This document shows positions 1 through 6,985 of a DNA stretch of 13,068 nucleotides, piece after piece. Under the pieces are notes generated by a model. The model searched no databases. It had not been told where the DNA came from and saw only the letters and a list, made by a program, of their open reading frames with translations. Position 1 is the stretch's first letter. Each line of letters starts with the position of its first letter. The DNA lies in contig DAIAZB010000364.1 in NCBI GenBank assembly GCA_027443745.1, positions 1-13,068 of the forward strand. Direction: 5' to 3'. Source of the DNA: Thiomonas sp. (lineage in GTDB: Bacteria > Pseudomonadota > Gammaproteobacteria > Burkholderiales > Burkholderiaceae). The translations under genes were made by a program, and so were the position numbers.

Positions 1-1
1 T

Positions 2-313
2 GTGTTCGAGCCACGCTCCAACACCATGAAGCTCGGCACGATCAAGAGCCGGTTGCCCGATGCGTTGCAAGGAGCTGACCTGAGCCTCGGCTACAGCGGA
101 GGGTTGGACTGGAATCTGGCCGAGACCTTGGCTCCGCTGGGGGCGCGTGCGCGCACCCACGCCGATCTCGACGCGCTTGTGGCCGACGTCGTTCAGGAAA
201 CCCAACCGGGCGACCATATTCTGGTGATGAGCAATGGTGGTTTCGGCGGTGTGCACGCCAAACTTTTGCACGCTTTACAGAAGCGGCCGACTTCCCAAGC
301 ATCGATGGCTTAA
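2..313 (+). CDS. mpl: Mpl, C-terminal part: UDP-N-acetylmuramate:L-alanyl-gamma-D-glutamyl-meso-diaminopimelate ligase (5' truncated by window edge)
   Basis: This is the last 103 residues of a Mur-ligase-family enzyme; the reading frame is open at the left edge, so the first codon here is not the gene start. Mpl is a cytoplasmic ATP-dependent ligase that joins recycled murein tripeptide to UDP-MurNAc, returning it to peptidoglycan synthesis. The call rests on the motif FEPRSNTMK at the start, typical of the Mpl C-terminal domain, followed by the stretches GGLDW and GDHILVMSNGGFGG near the end, which are also Mpl hallmarks. These separate it from MurC, its closest relative. The stop is TAA at 311-313. 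A hairpin candidate follows, and the next gene (feoA) has its own Fur-type promoter, so mpl probably ends a separate transcript. Confidence 0.92.
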   Translation: MFEPRSNTMKLGTIKSRLPDALQGADLSLGYSGGLDWNLAETLAPLGARARTHADLDALVADVVQETQPGDHILVMSNGGFGGVHAKLLHALQKRPTSQASMA

Positions 314-330
314 ACAGATCGTCACAAAGC

Positions 331-370
331 CGGATGCCCGTGCGGGATTGCCTCGCATCCGTTGTTGTTT
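331..370 (+). terminator. Candidate intrinsic terminator downstream of mpl
   Basis: The arms CGGATGC (331-337) and GCATCCG (355-361) form a 7-bp perfect inverted repeat and are followed at once by a T-rich tract, TTGTTGTTT (362-370). The 17-nt loop is long and can itself pair (342-346 with 352-356), giving an alternative fold. Position just after the mpl stop and before the feo promoter fits transcription termination. The interrupted T tract makes it weaker than a textbook terminator. Confidence 0.5.
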
Positions 371-380
371 GACCGGAGTC

Positions 381-410
381 TTGGCATGGATCTGCCGCGC
401 CTGTTAGGAT
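381..410 (+). promoter_or_regulatory. Candidate sigma-70 promoter of feoAB
   Basis: A -35 element TTGGCA (381-386, 5 of 6 matches to consensus) is followed after 18 nt by TAGGAT (405-410), which carries an extended -10 TG at 402-403. Transcription would start near 417, inside the Fur box, leaving a leader of about 75 nt before feoA. An alternative TTGACA at 430-435 has no good -10 at the right distance, so this one is preferred. Confidence 0.55.
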
Positions 411-429
411 AAGAATCATTCGCATTATC
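408..429 (+). promoter_or_regulatory. Fur box (ferric uptake regulator operator) controlling feoAB
   Basis: The core ATAAGAATCATTCGCATTA (409-427) lies between dyad arms GATAA (408-412) and TTATC (425-429). Positions 411-429 match the 19-bp consensus GATAATGATAATCATTATC at 13 of 19 bases. The site overlaps the end of the -10 element and the predicted start point. Fe2+-loaded Fur bound here would block RNA polymerase, so feoAB should be repressed when iron is plentiful. The AT-rich block stands out in otherwise GC-rich sequence. Confidence 0.82.
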
Positions 430-493
430 TTGACATGATTCAATTTCGCGGGGCATTTCGGTCTCGCGAGCAAACGGCAACCGTCCTGGCACC

Positions 494-787
494 ATGAATA
501 CGCTCGCATCGATGCATCCCGGCGCATGGGCCATCGTCACCAAAGTGCGTGCTGAAGGCGCGCTGATGCATCGCCTGGCCGCTCTGGGTTTTCGCGCCGG
601 CAATCGACTGCTGGTGTTGCGGCGGGCCCAATTTCACGGGCCCATCCATGTGCGGATCGGCACCACGGAACTCGTCCTTCGCCATGCCGACGCGCGTCAT
701 GTCGAAGTCGCTGCGTGCCACGAAATGCAAACGGCGTCCGCAAGCGCCGCATGTGCCACGCAGCCCATCGCGCCGCCCCGGATATGA
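494..787 (+). CDS. feoA: FeoA, small SH3-like accessory protein of ferrous iron transport
   Basis: The 97-residue product matches FeoA, a small cytoplasmic SH3-like protein that supports the FeoB Fe2+ permease. Visible family features are the hydrophobic pattern RLAALGFRAG (about residues 27-36), a GP-containing turn (FHGPIHVRIG, about 48-57) and a C-terminal strand region with LVLRHADARHVEV. A tail of about 22 Ala/Ser/Thr-rich residues follows the domain, making it longer than the 75-residue E. coli protein. ATG 494 is the first in-frame start after the Fur-controlled promoter; ATG 512 is an alternative, and neither has a clear Shine-Dalgarno sequence. The stop codon overlaps the feoB start (ATGA, 784-787), which indicates translational coupling. 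Confidence 0.9.
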   Translation: MNTLASMHPGAWAIVTKVRAEGALMHRLAALGFRAGNRLLVLRRAQFHGPIHVRIGTTELVLRHADARHVEVAACHEMQTASASAACATQPIAPPRI

Positions 788-2574
788 AACGCATCGCCCT
801 GGTGGGCATGCCCAACACGGGCAAGTCCACGTTGTTCAACCGGCTCACCGGTTCTTCGGCGCGTGTCGGTAACTGGCCTGGTCTGACGGTCGACCTTGCC
901 TCGGCCCGCATTCCTCTGGGCCGTCACATGGCGCAAATCGTCGATCTGCCCGGCATCTACGACTTGCAAGGTCTGACCGATGACGAAGATGTGGTGCAGC
1001 ATTTCCTGCGGAGCCAGCTTGTCGATCTCGTGGCTGTCGTCATCAATGCAACGCAGATCGACCGTCAACTGGCGCTGGCCGTGCAACTGCACGACAGCGG
1101 CTTTCCCTGCATCGTGCTGCTGAACATGGCTGACGAGGCCGAGCGTTATGGCGTGGGAATTGACACGGCAAAGTTGCAGGCCGCGCTGGGCTTGCCGGTT
1201 GCAAGCCTGAGTGCCAAGCATGGCCGTGGCTATCACCAGGTGCTGCAACTTCTGGGACAGACACTGGATACGTCCAGACCCCTTGCGCTCGATCATGCGG
1301 CGGCTGGATTGGATCGGCGGCAGGACGGTCACGAAGGCGCGCAGGTCGCACTGGCCGCCGCCGTGCATCGACCCAGCCGCCTGTCCGACACCTGGGCAGA
1401 GCGCATCGACCACTGGGTGATGCATCCCTGGGTTGGTCCGCCGTTGTTCCTGGCCTTCATGGCCCTGGTGTTCAACGCCGTGTTCACGCTCGGAGCGCCG
1501 CTGCAGAAAGGCCTCGGATGGATGTTCGACCAGTTGCGGGTACAAATGCTTGGTCCCGCCCTCGTCTCGGCGCCGAACTGGCTCCGTGGTTTGGTGCTCG
1601 ACGGCATCTACAACGGCCTGAGCACAGTGGCTGCCTTTGTGCCTGTCATCTTGCTGTTCTTCGTCTTCATGACCCTGATCGAGGAGAGCGGCTACTTCTC
1701 GCGTGCCGCATTTCTCACCGACAGCCTGATGTCGCGCATGGGGCTGGACGGGCGTGGTTTCGTCATGCTGCTCATGGGTTTTGGCTGCAACGTGCCAGCG
1801 CTGATGGGGACGCGGGTGATGCGCTCACGCGGGCTGCGCCTGCTCACGATGCTCATCATTCCGTTCTCGCTGTGCTCGGCGCGGTTGCAGGTTTTTCTGT
1901 TCATCATTGCCGCACTGTTTTCGCCGCGCATGGCACCGTGGGTGCTCTTGAGCCTTTATGGCGTGAGTTTCGCCGCCACGTTCGTCTCTGCCGTCCTGTT
2001 CAGGCAACGCTACCCCAGCAACGAGCCCTTCGTGTTGGAGTTGCCGCCGTACCGCATGCCCACCCTGCGTCAAATCGCGCTGCGCTCCTGGAGTGAAATG
2101 CAGCATTTCTTGCACCGTGCCACCAAGTTCATCGTCATCGGCGTGGTGCTGGTGTGGATGCTCACCAATCTGCCGCCGGGCCAGCCCACCGCAGGGCCGC
2201 ACACACTGGCGGGCTGGGTTGGGCATGCGCTGCATCCGGCTTTCGCGCCGCTCGGTATTCCTCCGGAACTCATCATTGCCCTCATCTTCGGTTTCGTCGC
2301 CAAGGAGATCGTCATCGGCTCGCTGGCCGTGATCTACAGTCTGCAGGGAGATGCCTTGCAGCACGCCATCGCAGCGCAAATCACACCGGCTGCGGCGTAC
2401 AGCTTCATGCTGTTCACACTCATCTACACGCCTTGTTTGTCGACTGTGGCCACGCTACGCAGCGAGTCGAAGAGCATGGCCTACACCGGCCTCAGCCTGG
2501 TGTGGTCGCTGGCGTTGGCCTGGGGCACATCGTTCGCGTTCTACCAAGGCTCGCGCCTGCTGGGGTTGGCCTGA
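784..2574 (+). CDS. feoB: FeoB, ferrous iron transporter (GTPase plus membrane permease), short form
   Basis: FeoB imports Fe2+ across the inner membrane. The 596-residue product has an N-terminal G domain: G1 GMPNTGKS (8-15), the G2 threonine T35 in NWPGLTVD, G3 DLPG (54-57), G4 NMAD (114-117) and a G5-like SAKHGRG. The membrane part has two Gate repeats: [13 protein letters not shown] with [11 protein letters not shown] in the first, and a second marked by [12 protein letters not shown] and [12 protein letters not shown]. Metal-route cysteines are present (GCN, LCSAR, TPC). It is clearly shorter than E. coli FeoB (773 aa), and no feoC follows. I chose ATG 784 because it gives the 4-nt overlap with feoA and places the P-loop at the usual distance; an upstream in-frame ATG at 715 lies inside feoA. 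Expression should follow the Fur-controlled feoA promoter. Confidence 0.95.
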   Translation: MKRIALVGMPNTGKSTLFNRLTGSSARVGNWPGLTVDLASARIPLGRHMAQIVDLPGIYDLQGLTDDEDVVQHFLRSQLVDLVAVVINATQIDRQLALAVQLHDSGFPCIVLLNMADEAERYGVGIDTAKLQAALGLPVASLSAKHGRGYHQVLQLLGQTLDTSRPLALDHAAAGLDRRQDGHEGAQVALAAAVHRPSRLSDTWAERIDHWVMHPWVGPPLFLAFMALVFNAVFTLGAPLQKGLGWMFDQLRVQMLGPALVSAPNWLRGLVLDGIYNGLSTVAAFVPVILLFFVFMTLIEESGYFSRAAFLTDSLMSRMGLDGRGFVMLLMGFGCNVPALMGTRVMRSRGLRLLTMLIIPFSLCSARLQVFLFIIAALFSPRMAPWVLLSLYGVSFAATFVSAVLFRQRYPSNEPFVLELPPYRMPTLRQIALRSWSEMQHFLHRATKFIVIGVVLVWMLTNLPPGQPTAGPHTLAGWVGHALHPAFAPLGIPPELIIALIFGFVAKEIVIGSLAVIYSLQGDALQHAIAAQITPAAAYSFMLFTLIYTPCLSTVATLRSESKSMAYTGLSLVWSLALAWGTSFAFYQGSRLLGLA

Positions 2575-2605
2575 GGAGCCGCGCAAGGCACTCGAGGTGC
2601 ATGCC

Positions 2606-2618
2606 TACAATATCGGCA
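2606..2618 (+). promoter_or_regulatory. Candidate -10 element for a leaderless aroC transcript
   Basis: TACAAT (2606-2611) matches the -10 consensus at 5 of 6 bases and ends exactly 6 nt before the aroC ATG, so transcription would begin at or beside the A of the start codon. No recognisable -35 hexamer was found 16-18 nt upstream, and no Shine-Dalgarno sequence precedes the ATG. Together these suggest a leaderless mRNA, in addition to possible read-through from feoB 43 nt upstream. Confidence 0.45.
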
Positions 2619-3721
2619 TGTCAGGAAACACACTTGGTTTGCTTTTCGCCGTCACCACGTTTGGTGAATCCCATGGACCGGCGATTGGCTGCGTCATTGA
2701 CGGCTGTCCCCCTGGCATGACCTTGAGCACAACCGACATTCAGCCGGATCTCGATCGCCGCCGCCCCGGCACCTCGCGCCACGTCACGCAGCGGCAGGAG
2801 GCTGACCAGGTCGAAATTCTCTCCGGTGTGTTCGAGGGCCAGACCACTGGCACCCCCATTGCCTTGCTGATCCGCAATACCGATCAGCGCAGCAAGGACT
2901 ACGGCAATATTCTCGAGACTTTCCGCCCCGGGCACGCCGACTATACCTACTGGCGCAAATACGGACTGCGTGATCCGCGCGGCGGCGGACGTTCATCCGC
3001 CCGGCTGACAGCGCCCATCGTGGCCGCCGGAGCCATCGCCAAAAAATGGTTGCAGGCTCAGCATGACGTACGGGTGCGGGGCTGCATGCAGCAGGTCGGC
3101 GAGATGAGCATTCCCTTCGAGAGCTGGGATGCCGTTCCCGGCAATGCTTTTTTCGCACCCAATGCCGCCGTGGTGCCCGAGCTCGAGGCCTATATGGACG
3201 CCCTGCGCAAGGCTGGAGACTCCTGCGGTGCGCGTTTATATGTGGAGGCGCTGAACGTGCCGGCCGGTTGGGGAGAGCCGCTCTACGACAAACTCGACGC
3301 CGACATCGCCCACGCCATGATGGGATTGAACGCCGTGAAGGGCGTGGAAATTGGCGCCGGTTTTGCCAGCGTTGCACAGAATGGCAGCCAGCACGGAGAT
3401 GAACTCACGCCTGCAGGCTTCCTCGGTAACAACGCCGGTGGCGTGCTGGGCGGCATCAGCAGTGGGCAGCCGGTCTCGGTGTCCATTGCCATCAAACCGA
3501 CGTCCAGCATTCGTCTGCCGCGCAGATCCATCGACCGTGCCGGGCAGCCCACAGTGGTGGAAACCTTCGGCCGCCACGACCCTTGCGTTGGCATCCGAGC
3601 GACGCCGATTGCCGAGGCCCTGCTGGCCATTGTGTTGATGGACCATGCGCTGCGCCACCGTGCACAATGCGGGGATGTTCGCATCCCCGTGCCACCGATC
3701 CCTGGCCAAGTCGTTGCTTGA
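2618..3721 (+). CDS. aroC: Chorismate synthase
   Basis: AroC catalyses the last shikimate-pathway step, 5-enolpyruvylshikimate-3-phosphate to chorismate, in the cytoplasm with reduced FMN. The 367-residue product fits the family (E. coli 361). Signatures are GESHG (16-20), RPGHAD (103-108, with the conserved histidine H106), GGGRSSAR (122-129) and RHDPC near residue 319. The usual GRSSARET signature reads GRSSARLT here, a small departure. ATG 2618 is chosen because the family begins a few residues before the [12 protein letters not shown] block; the frame stays open upstream to 2351, but that part overlaps feoB. aroC starts 43 nt after feoB, so co-transcription is possible, with the local -10 element giving independent expression. 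The C-terminal tail runs to TGA at 3719-3721. Confidence 0.96.
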   Translation: MSGNTLGLLFAVTTFGESHGPAIGCVIDGCPPGMTLSTTDIQPDLDRRRPGTSRHVTQRQEADQVEILSGVFEGQTTGTPIALLIRNTDQRSKDYGNILETFRPGHADYTYWRKYGLRDPRGGGRSSARLTAPIVAAGAIAKKWLQAQHDVRVRGCMQQVGEMSIPFESWDAVPGNAFFAPNAAVVPELEAYMDALRKAGDSCGARLYVEALNVPAGWGEPLYDKLDADIAHAMMGLNAVKGVEIGAGFASVAQNGSQHGDELTPAGFLGNNAGGVLGGISSGQPVSVSIAIKPTSSIRLPRRSIDRAGQPTVVETFGRHDPCVGIRATPIAEALLAIVLMDHALRHRAQCGDVRIPVPPIPGQVVA

Positions 3722-3760
3722 TGTCGTGGCCCTCGCGTGTCGCCGCGCGTGGATGGGGTA

Positions 3761-3835
3761 TGGTCCCGCCGACAGGAATCGAACCTGTATTTGCCGCTTA
3801 GGAGGCAGCCGTTCTATCCATTGAACTACGGCGAG
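3761..3835 (-). tRNA. tRNA-Arg, anticodon CCT
   Basis: Read on the minus strand, the 75 nt fold into a full cloverleaf: a 7-bp acceptor stem (CTCGCCG with CGGCGGG), T8 A9, a 4-bp D stem (GTTC/GAAC), a 5-bp anticodon stem (GCTGC/GCGGC), the loop CTCCTAA with anticodon CCT, a 4-nt variable region and a 5-bp T stem (ACAGG/CCTGT) with loop TTCGATT. Discriminator A is followed by an encoded CCA (3761-3763). It reads the AGG codon, rare in GC-rich genomes. Oddities are C at position 1 and a T2-G71 wobble in the acceptor stem. It lies 28 nt downstream of plsC on the same strand and has its own -10 candidate. Confidence 0.96.
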
Positions 3836-3845
3836 GCAGTCGGCG

Positions 3846-3851
3846 ATTGTA
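3846..3851 (-). promoter_or_regulatory. Candidate -10 element of the tRNA-Arg promoter
   Basis: On the minus strand TACAAT (5 of 6 to consensus) lies 10 nt upstream of the mature tRNA 5' end, so transcription would start about 4 nt before it. The matching -35 position falls in the last codons of plsC and shows only a weak hexamer. Read-through from the plsC operon, 28 nt upstream, is an additional possible source of the tRNA. Confidence 0.4.
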
Positions 3852-3863
3852 GAGTGCCGTGCC

Positions 3864-4610
3864 TCATGGGCTTGAGGCTTGCGCGCGGCCCAGAGCCATG
3901 CGCAGCGCAGTTTCAACAGCTTGAGAAAGCGTGCGGCGATCAGTGTTTTGCGTGGTTTCCAGGCCGTGAATCTCGATTCGCAGTGGCCCGGCGTAAGCCA
4001 TGCGCCATAGAGTGCCGAGCATGGTTTCGTCGCCGACATAGGCCGGTGCGCGAGCGTAGTGGCCGCTGCGCGCGTCGAGGTAGCGCAGCAGTACGGGCTG
4101 CACTGGACTGCCGCTGCTCACGGCGGCCTGGAACAGGTTGGCGTGCAGCGGCAGAATCTCGCGGCCGTCGGATGTGGTGCCTTCGGGGAAAACGCTGATG
4201 CGTTGGCCCTGACGCAGGGCCTCGGCCATGTGGTGCACGACGCGCATGGCGTCGCGCGGGCGTTCGCGCTCGATGAACAGGGTGCCGGCACCGCGCGCGA
4301 GCGCGCCGAGCAAGGGCCATCGGTCGATGTCGGACTTAGCGACGAAGCGCGTCGGCTGCATGGCGTTGAGCGCGATGATGTCGAGCCAAGAGACGTGGTT
4401 GACGGCGAGCATGCAAGGCGGCGGCTGAAACGCGCCCAGCATGTCAAGTTCGACGCGGCAGGCGCGCAGCATGCGCTGCGACCAGGCGCGAATGGCGTCT
4501 TCGCGCTGCTGCGGGGTGAACATGGGAAAACGCCGCAGGGTGATGAGCCCGCGCATCACCAGCATGGCAATGCGCAACAGCATCCACGCCAGGCGCAGCG
4601 CGCCCATCAT
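3864..4610 (-). CDS. plsC: 1-acyl-sn-glycerol-3-phosphate acyltransferase (PlsC/LPLAT family)
   Basis: The 248-residue product belongs to the membrane-associated lysophospholipid acyltransferases, which transfer an acyl chain from acyl-ACP or acyl-CoA to lysophosphatidate during phospholipid synthesis. Motif I is NHVSWLD (71-77), with catalytic H72 and D77; motif III is FPEGTTSDG (141-149), which binds the phosphate of the acceptor. An N-terminal hydrophobic segment (about residues 6-24) probably anchors it to the inner membrane. The start ATG (4608-4610) overlaps the pyrC' stop as ATGA, so it is translationally coupled to the pyr operon; longer starts would run far into pyrC'. A second ATG follows at once and could be used instead. 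The exact acyl acceptor cannot be read from the sequence: it might be a specialised LPLAT rather than the housekeeping PlsC. Confidence 0.88.
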   Translation of the reverse strand: MMGALRLAWMLLRIAMLVMRGLITLRRFPMFTPQQREDAIRAWSQRMLRACRVELDMLGAFQPPPCMLAVNHVSWLDIIALNAMQPTRFVAKSDIDRWPLLGALARGAGTLFIERERPRDAMRVVHHMAEALRQGQRISVFPEGTTSDGREILPLHANLFQAAVSSGSPVQPVLLRYLDARSGHYARAPAYVGDETMLGTLWRMAYAGPLRIEIHGLETTQNTDRRTLSQAVETALRMALGRAQASSP

Positions 4611-6004
4611 CTTGGCTTGGGGCCTGGGCCTTGTGAGCCTGAGGCGCCTGCCGGTGCGGCAGGGCTGTGCGGCGCGCAGGCCATGCTGCCGTTGCTGGTT
4701 GCCGGATCGGATTCGCCGTCGGCGGCGTTGAAAATCACACGGCCATCGATGATGGTGGCGCGCACCCGGCCGCTGAGTTGCATCGTCGCCAGCGGGGTGT
4801 GCTTGATGCGGCTGCGCAAGCACTCGGGGGCGGCCATCCAGCGTGCTTCGGGGTCGACCACGATCAACTCGGCCGCAGCTCCCGGCTGCAGTTGCAAAGG
4901 CGCCAAGCCGGCAGCGGCGGCTGCGCGGCTGGTGGCCACGACCAGCGCCTGCGGCAGACTCAGCCCACTCTGGCGTGCATAGGCAAGCACGGCGGGCAGC
5001 AGCAACTCAAGTCCCGTGGCGCCGGGTGCAGCCTCGGCGAAGGGGAGGATTTTGCCGTCACTGTCCACAGGGGTGTGGTCGGAGCACAGTGCGTCGATGG
5101 TGCCGTCGGCCAAGCCTTGCAGCAGCGCGGCGCGATCGGCCGCCTGGCGCAGGGGAGGGTCCAGGCGCATGCGGGCGTCGAACCAGCCGATGTCGAGGTC
5201 GGTCAGCAAGAGGTTGTGGATGGATGCATCGGCCGTGATCGGCAGGCCCTCGGCCTTGGCCTGGCGCAACAAGTCGACCCCCGCGGCGCTCGAGAGCTTG
5301 CTGACATGCACGGCGCAACCCGTGCTGCGCACCAGCGCGAACAGGGTTTGCAAGGCGATGGTCTCGGCCATCACCGGCACGCCGGGAAGCCCCAGGCGCT
5401 GGGCATAGGCGCCGCTGGCCGCAACGCCGCGGCCGAGGTGTGCATCCAGCGGGCGTAGCCAGACCTTATAGCCGAAGGTGCTGGCGTATTGCAGTGCACG
5501 GTAGAGCAGTTGGGTGTCGGCCACCGGAACGTCGGCCTGTGACAAGCCGATGCAACTGGCCTTCACCAGCGAGGCCATTTCTGCCAGGCGTTCGCCCTTG
5601 AGCCCCACGGTGAGCGCGCCCAGCGGATACACCCGTGAGCGCTTGATGCGCCGCGCGCGCCAGCGCAGCATTTCCACCAGACTGGGTTCGTCGAGCACGG
5701 GGTCGGTGTCGGGCGGGCAGATGACGCGGGTGACCCCGCCGGCGGCTGCTGCGGCGAGTTCGGAATCGAGCAGCCCCTCGGCCTCGCCGCCCGGTTCGCC
5801 CAGTCGGGCGCAGAGGTCGACCAGGCCCGGCATGACCAGGCAGCCATGCGCGTCGAGGGTCTGGTCGGCGACAAAGCCCTCGGGCGCTCGGCCCACGGCG
5901 ACGATGCTTTCGCCAGCGATGGCGACATCTCCCGGGGATTGCAGCCCGCTTGCGGGGTCGATGAGGGTGCCGCCGCGCACGAGGATGTGGTGGGGATGGC
6001 TCAT
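4607..6004 (-). CDS. pyrX: Dihydroorotase-like protein PyrC' (PyrX), predicted non-catalytic partner of PyrB
   Basis: The 465-residue product has the amidohydrolase fold of class I dihydroorotase but lacks the metal site. The usual DxHxHxREPG motif reads DLCARLGEPG (63-72), so both zinc histidines (now C65 and R67) and the substrate arginine (now G69) are gone. The HxED-like position reads LRPLD (183-187), the second His of HxxH is K236, and DHAPH reads DHTPV (309-313). D309 and H263 remain. In Pseudomonas such inactive PyrC' proteins hold the aspartate transcarbamoylase PyrB in its dodecamer; the same role is inferred here from its place 21 nt after pyrB. The last 35 or so residues are a low-complexity Ala/Pro/Gly/Ser tail. 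The start is ATG 6004, with no strong Shine-Dalgarno. The stop overlaps plsC. Confidence 0.9.
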   Translation of the reverse strand: MSHPHHILVRGGTLIDPASGLQSPGDVAIAGESIVAVGRAPEGFVADQTLDAHGCLVMPGLVDLCARLGEPGGEAEGLLDSELAAAAAGGVTRVICPPDTDPVLDEPSLVEMLRWRARRIKRSRVYPLGALTVGLKGERLAEMASLVKASCIGLSQADVPVADTQLLYRALQYASTFGYKVWLRPLDAHLGRGVAASGAYAQRLGLPGVPVMAETIALQTLFALVRSTGCAVHVSKLSSAAGVDLLRQAKAEGLPITADASIHNLLLTDLDIGWFDARMRLDPPLRQAADRAALLQGLADGTIDALCSDHTPVDSDGKILPFAEAAPGATGLELLLPAVLAYARQSGLSLPQALVVATSRAAAAAGLAPLQLQPGAAAELIVVDPEARWMAAPECLRSRIKHTPLATMQLSGRVRATIIDGRVIFNAADGESDPATSNGSMACAPHSPAAPAGASGSQGPGPKPR

Positions 6005-6025
6005 GGCGTATGGATTCGCACCGTC

Positions 6026-6985
6026 TCAGGCGCTGGCGTTGGCAATGATGGACAGCACCGCCATGCGCACGGCGATGCCGAAACGCACCTGCGGCAGGAT
6101 GACACTTTGCCCGCCGTCGGCCACCGACGAGTCGATTTCCACCCCACGGTTGATCGGTCCCGGATGCATGACGATGGCATCGGGCTTGGCCAGCGCCAGG
6201 CGCTCGAGCGTGAGGCCGTACATCATGTGGAATTCGCTGGCCGAGGGCAGCAGTCCGCCGGTCATGCGCTCGTTTTGCAGCCTCAGCATCATTACCACGT
6301 CGGCGTCCCTCAGCCCCTCGCGGATGTCGTGGCAGACACGCACGCCCATGGAGCGCAGGTCTCCGGGAACCAGGGTTTTCGGGCCCACCGCGCGCACTTC
6401 GGGTACCCCCAGGGTGGTGAGGGCGTGGATGGCCGAACGCGCCACGCGTGAATGCACCAGGTCGCCGACGATGGCCACGGTCAGTGCTGTGAAGTCGGGC
6501 TTGTAATGGCGGATGGTGGTCATGTCCAGGAGGCCTTGCGTGGGATGGGCGTGGCGCCCGTCGCCGGCATTGACCACGTGGACATGGCCCGGCACATGCT
6601 GGGAGATGAGGTAGGGCGCACCGCTTTGCGCATGGCGCACGACGAAGATATCGGCGTCCATTGCCACCAGGTTGGCCATGGTGTCGAGCAGGGATTCGCC
6701 CTTGCTCGTGCTGGAGCGCTGGATGTCGAGGTTGAAGACGTCGGCGGAGAGCCGCTGCGCCGCAATCTCGAACGTGGTGCGGGTGCGGGTGGAGTTTTCG
6801 AAAAACAGGTTGAACACGCTTTTGCCGCGCAGCAGCGGCACCTTCTTCACCTCGCGGTCGCCGAAGCTGACGAAACCCTGCGCGGTGTCGAGGATGCGCA
6901 GCAGCACGTCGCGCGGCAGCCCCTCTGTGCTCAGCAGGTGGCGCAACTCTCCGTGGCGATTGAGTTGGGGGTGGGTGGTGTTCAA
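6026..6985 (-). CDS. pyrB: Aspartate carbamoyltransferase catalytic subunit
   Basis: PyrB makes N-carbamoyl-aspartate from carbamoyl phosphate and aspartate, the committed step of pyrimidine synthesis. The 319-residue product shows the carbamoyl-phosphate loop STRTR (65-69, within [12 protein letters not shown]), the mobile-loop lysine K95 in STSKGES, HPTQ (147-150) and HPGPINRG (274-281). Length is normal for the catalytic chain. No pyrI regulatory subunit is present; the downstream pyrC' is the expected structural partner. The start is TTG at 6983-6985, overlapping the pyrR stop (TTGA). Two things support it: a GGAG Shine-Dalgarno 8 nt upstream, and alignment of the first residues ([13 protein letters not shown]) with the usual start of betaproteobacterial PyrB. 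No in-frame ATG lies near enough to replace it. Confidence 0.96.
   Translation of the reverse strand: MNTTHPQLNRHGELRHLLSTEGLPRDVLLRILDTAQGFVSFGDREVKKVPLLRGKSVFNLFFENSTRTRTTFEIAAQRLSADVFNLDIQRSSTSKGESLLDTMANLVAMDADIFVVRHAQSGAPYLISQHVPGHVHVVNAGDGRHAHPTQGLLDMTTIRHYKPDFTALTVAIVGDLVHSRVARSAIHALTTLGVPEVRAVGPKTLVPGDLRSMGVRVCHDIREGLRDADVVMMLRLQNERMTGGLLPSASEFHMMYGLTLERLALAKPDAIVMHPGPINRGVEIDSSVADGGQSVILPQVRFGIAVRMAVLSIIANASA

Noticed and set aside
430..458. TTGACA at 430-435 as the -35 of the feo promoter
   Set aside because: The hexamer at the proper distance is GCATTT, a poor -10; the upstream promoter overlapping the Fur box is better.
697..1545. A 282-codon minus-strand frame opposite feoB
   Set aside because: No recognisable domain, and the feoB GTPase motifs occupy the other strand.
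2351..2617. N-terminal extension of aroC to an upstream ATG
   Set aside because: The extra residues overlap feoB in another frame and are absent from the chorismate synthase family; ATG 2618 fits the family start.
3722..3760. Terminator or integration site (att) next to the tRNA
   Set aside because: A short CGCG-arm hairpin is present but has no T tract, and no integrase gene or direct repeat of the tRNA 3' end was seen in the window.
4611..4823. N-terminal extension of plsC
   Set aside because: It lies inside pyrC', has no homology to acyltransferases, and the ATGA overlap marks 4610 as the start.
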